NCBI GenBank assembly: GCA_030037035.1 | Contig: JASHSA010000113.1 | Span: 1-6,095 of the forward strand | DNA length: 6,095 bases | DNA from: Thermoplasmata archaeon | GTDB lineage: Archaea > Thermoplasmatota > Thermoplasmata > Lutacidiplasmatales > UBA184 | Direction: 5' to 3' | Shown here: one piece after another, positions 5,466 to 6,095 of the stretch | Numbering within the stretch: the first letter of the stretch is position 1 | Layout of the letters: the number at the start of each line of letters is the position of its first letter | The notes under the pieces: model-generated | The model's input: only the letters and a program-made list of their open reading frames with translations | Told to the model about the DNA's origin: nothing | Databases searched by the model: none | Program-made: the position numbers and the translations under genes

Positions 5466-5803
5466 GGGGCGTGCGTCTCCCCCGCCTCCTTGTAGGCGGT
5501 GACGACCAGGAGCGTCTTCGTCTCCCGGATCCCCTTCACCGAAGGGAGGCGGCGGAGGACGAACTCCTTCAGCTCGTCGTAGTGGGGGAAGCGGACCTTC
5601 AGGAAGATGTCGGTGTCGCCGGTGACGAGGAAGACGTCCTCGACCTCGGTGAAGCGGCTGACGTCGGTCGCGACGTTGTCGGCCTCGGAGGTCTCGACCT
5701 TGAGGGCGATGAGCGCGACGACGTGCTCGTCCCCCCAGACCTTCGTGAACGCGCTCTCGACGGCGCGGCTGACCGGCGCCTTGGGCGCGGACGGTTTGTC
5801 CAT
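5462..5803 (-). CDS. Stand-alone Lrp/AsnC ligand-binding (RAM) domain protein
   Basis: 113 residues. The region about 28-106 matches the C-terminal effector-binding and oligomerisation domain of Lrp/AsnC regulators (RAM, AsnC_trans_reg): strand VVALIALKVE, a helix, VEDVFLVTGDTDIFLKVRF (54-72) with the typical TGD turn, helix YDELKEFVLRRL, VKGIRETKTLLVV, ending VTAYKE. No helix-turn-helix is present: residues 1-27 are a Lys/Ala/Pro-rich tail and a short helix, so it probably does not bind DNA itself and may sense a small molecule or partner with full Lrp proteins. I chose ATG 5803 over the in-frame GTG two codons earlier (5809), because GAGGT at 5812-5816 is 8 nt from the ATG and only 2 nt from the GTG. 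It overlaps UPF0147 by four bases. Confidence 0.88.
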   Translation of the reverse strand: MDKPSAPKAPVSRAVESAFTKVWGDEHVVALIALKVETSEADNVATDVSRFTEVEDVFLVTGDTDIFLKVRFPHYDELKEFVLRRLPSVKGIRETKTLLVVTAYKEAGETHAP

Positions 5804-5811
5804 CGGCACGT

Positions 5812-5816
5812 ACCTC
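5812..5816 (-). promoter_or_regulatory. Shine-Dalgarno site of the RAM-domain gene
   Basis: GAGGT on the minus strand. Spacing of 8 nt to ATG 5803 against 2 nt to GTG 5809 decides the start in favour of the ATG. Confidence 0.6.
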
Positions 5817-5851
5817 GATGCGAGCGGAGCGGATGCCTGAGCCCGGTCGTC

Positions 5852-6025
5852 CTACGAGGCCGGGGCGGACTCGAACTCCTCTTGCAGGTCGTTGACGACC
5901 TGATCGATCACGCTACCGGGGTTCTGGGCGCGATACTCACGCACGCCGCCGGCCTCGCTCGACACGCGCGCCAACAGGTCGGCCGGCCCCCGAAGAAACT
6001 CGACGCTGCAGATGAACTCCTCCAT
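5852..6025 (-). CDS. Small hypothetical protein, 57 residues
   Basis: I do not recognise this protein. From ATG 6025 it reads as a hydrophobic/acidic first strand (EEFICSVEFL), then two likely amphipathic helices (about 14-30 and 38-52), ending in an Ala/Ser tail; there is no membrane segment or signal peptide. An in-frame ATG at 6061 exists, but it lies only 9 bases past the TATA box, ahead of any expected transcript start (about 6047), so the internal ATG 6025 is preferred, giving a leader of about 20 nt. Seven of 57 codons end in A or T (TTT, CTT, CGT, TAT, GGT, GAT, CAA) against 2 of 113 in the next gene, so composition differs from its neighbours. It is 48 nt upstream of the RAM gene with no promoter visible between them, so probably the first gene of that operon. 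The promoter is the main support for it being real. Confidence 0.6.
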   Translation of the reverse strand: MEEFICSVEFLRGPADLLARVSSEAGGVREYRAQNPGSVIDQVVNDLQEEFESAPAS

Positions 6026-6070
6026 GATGGCCGGACCCCACCGGACCGGTCGGGCGGACATTGGCCCCCC

Positions 6071-6076
6071 TATATA
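6071..6076 (-). promoter_or_regulatory. TATA box (archaeal promoter) for the small ORF–RAM–UPF0147 operon
   Basis: TATATA within CTATATAG on the minus strand stands out in a very GC-rich background. It is preceded by CCGAAGGG, a purine-rich stretch resembling the TFB recognition element; the opposite side is C/G only, so orientation towards the minus-strand genes is favoured although CTATATAG is itself palindromic. The expected transcript start is about 6045-6050. Confidence 0.7.
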
Positions 6077-6095
6077 GCCCTTCGGATTGGCCGAG

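Noticed and set aside
5804..5809. GTG at 5809 as the start of the RAM-domain gene
   Set aside because: It is only 2 nt from the GAGGT ribosome site; ATG 5803 has 8-nt spacing and adds no loss to the domain.

Overview
This is a GC-rich archaeal chromosome segment in which every gene I can support lies on the minus strand, so it reads from the right edge to the left. The core is the archaeal RNA polymerase operon rpoH–rpoB–rpoA1. RpoB is a single fused B chain of 1223 residues, not split into B'' and B'. A fused RpoB, the rpoH-B-A1 order and a UPF0147 neighbour fit an archaeon outside the split-RpoB methanogens and haloarchaea. A high-GC member of the Thermoplasmatota is my best guess, but this is inference and the lineage is not proven here.

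Layout in transcription order: a TATA box (6071-6076) precedes a small unrecognised gene of 57 residues (5852-6025). A stand-alone Lrp/AsnC-type ligand-binding (RAM) protein follows (5462-5803) and overlaps a UPF0147 protein (5166-5465) by four bases. A 223-base non-coding gap (4943-5165) then holds an inverted repeat, a weak TATA-like element and a tRNA gene. Next come rpoH (4604-4942), rpoB (926-4597) and the first 304 codons of rpoA1 (1-914, running off the left edge). No gene-free stretch exceeds 300 bases.

The most unusual item is the tRNA-Lys(UUU) at 4964-5106. It has a perfect 7-bp acceptor stem and a normal anticodon arm with no intron at the usual 37/38 site, yet both its D-loop and its T-loop are interrupted. 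The T-loop insert (38 nt, position 59/60) is bounded by a textbook bulge-helix-bulge splice motif. The D-loop insert (29 nt) is bounded by a relaxed one. Removing both restores a 76-nt canonical tRNA. The gene ends 21 nt before the rpoH start codon, so it may be the leader of the RNA polymerase operon transcript.

Other points of note: RpoB carries Gln instead of the nearly invariant Glu beside the metal-B aspartate (GYNMQDA) and has an apparent inserted zinc ribbon ahead of the HTHLEID motif. RpoH, UPF0147 and the RAM protein each start with an Ala/Pro-rich tail. The small first gene has a start-codon conflict with its promoter and a codon use unlike its neighbours.
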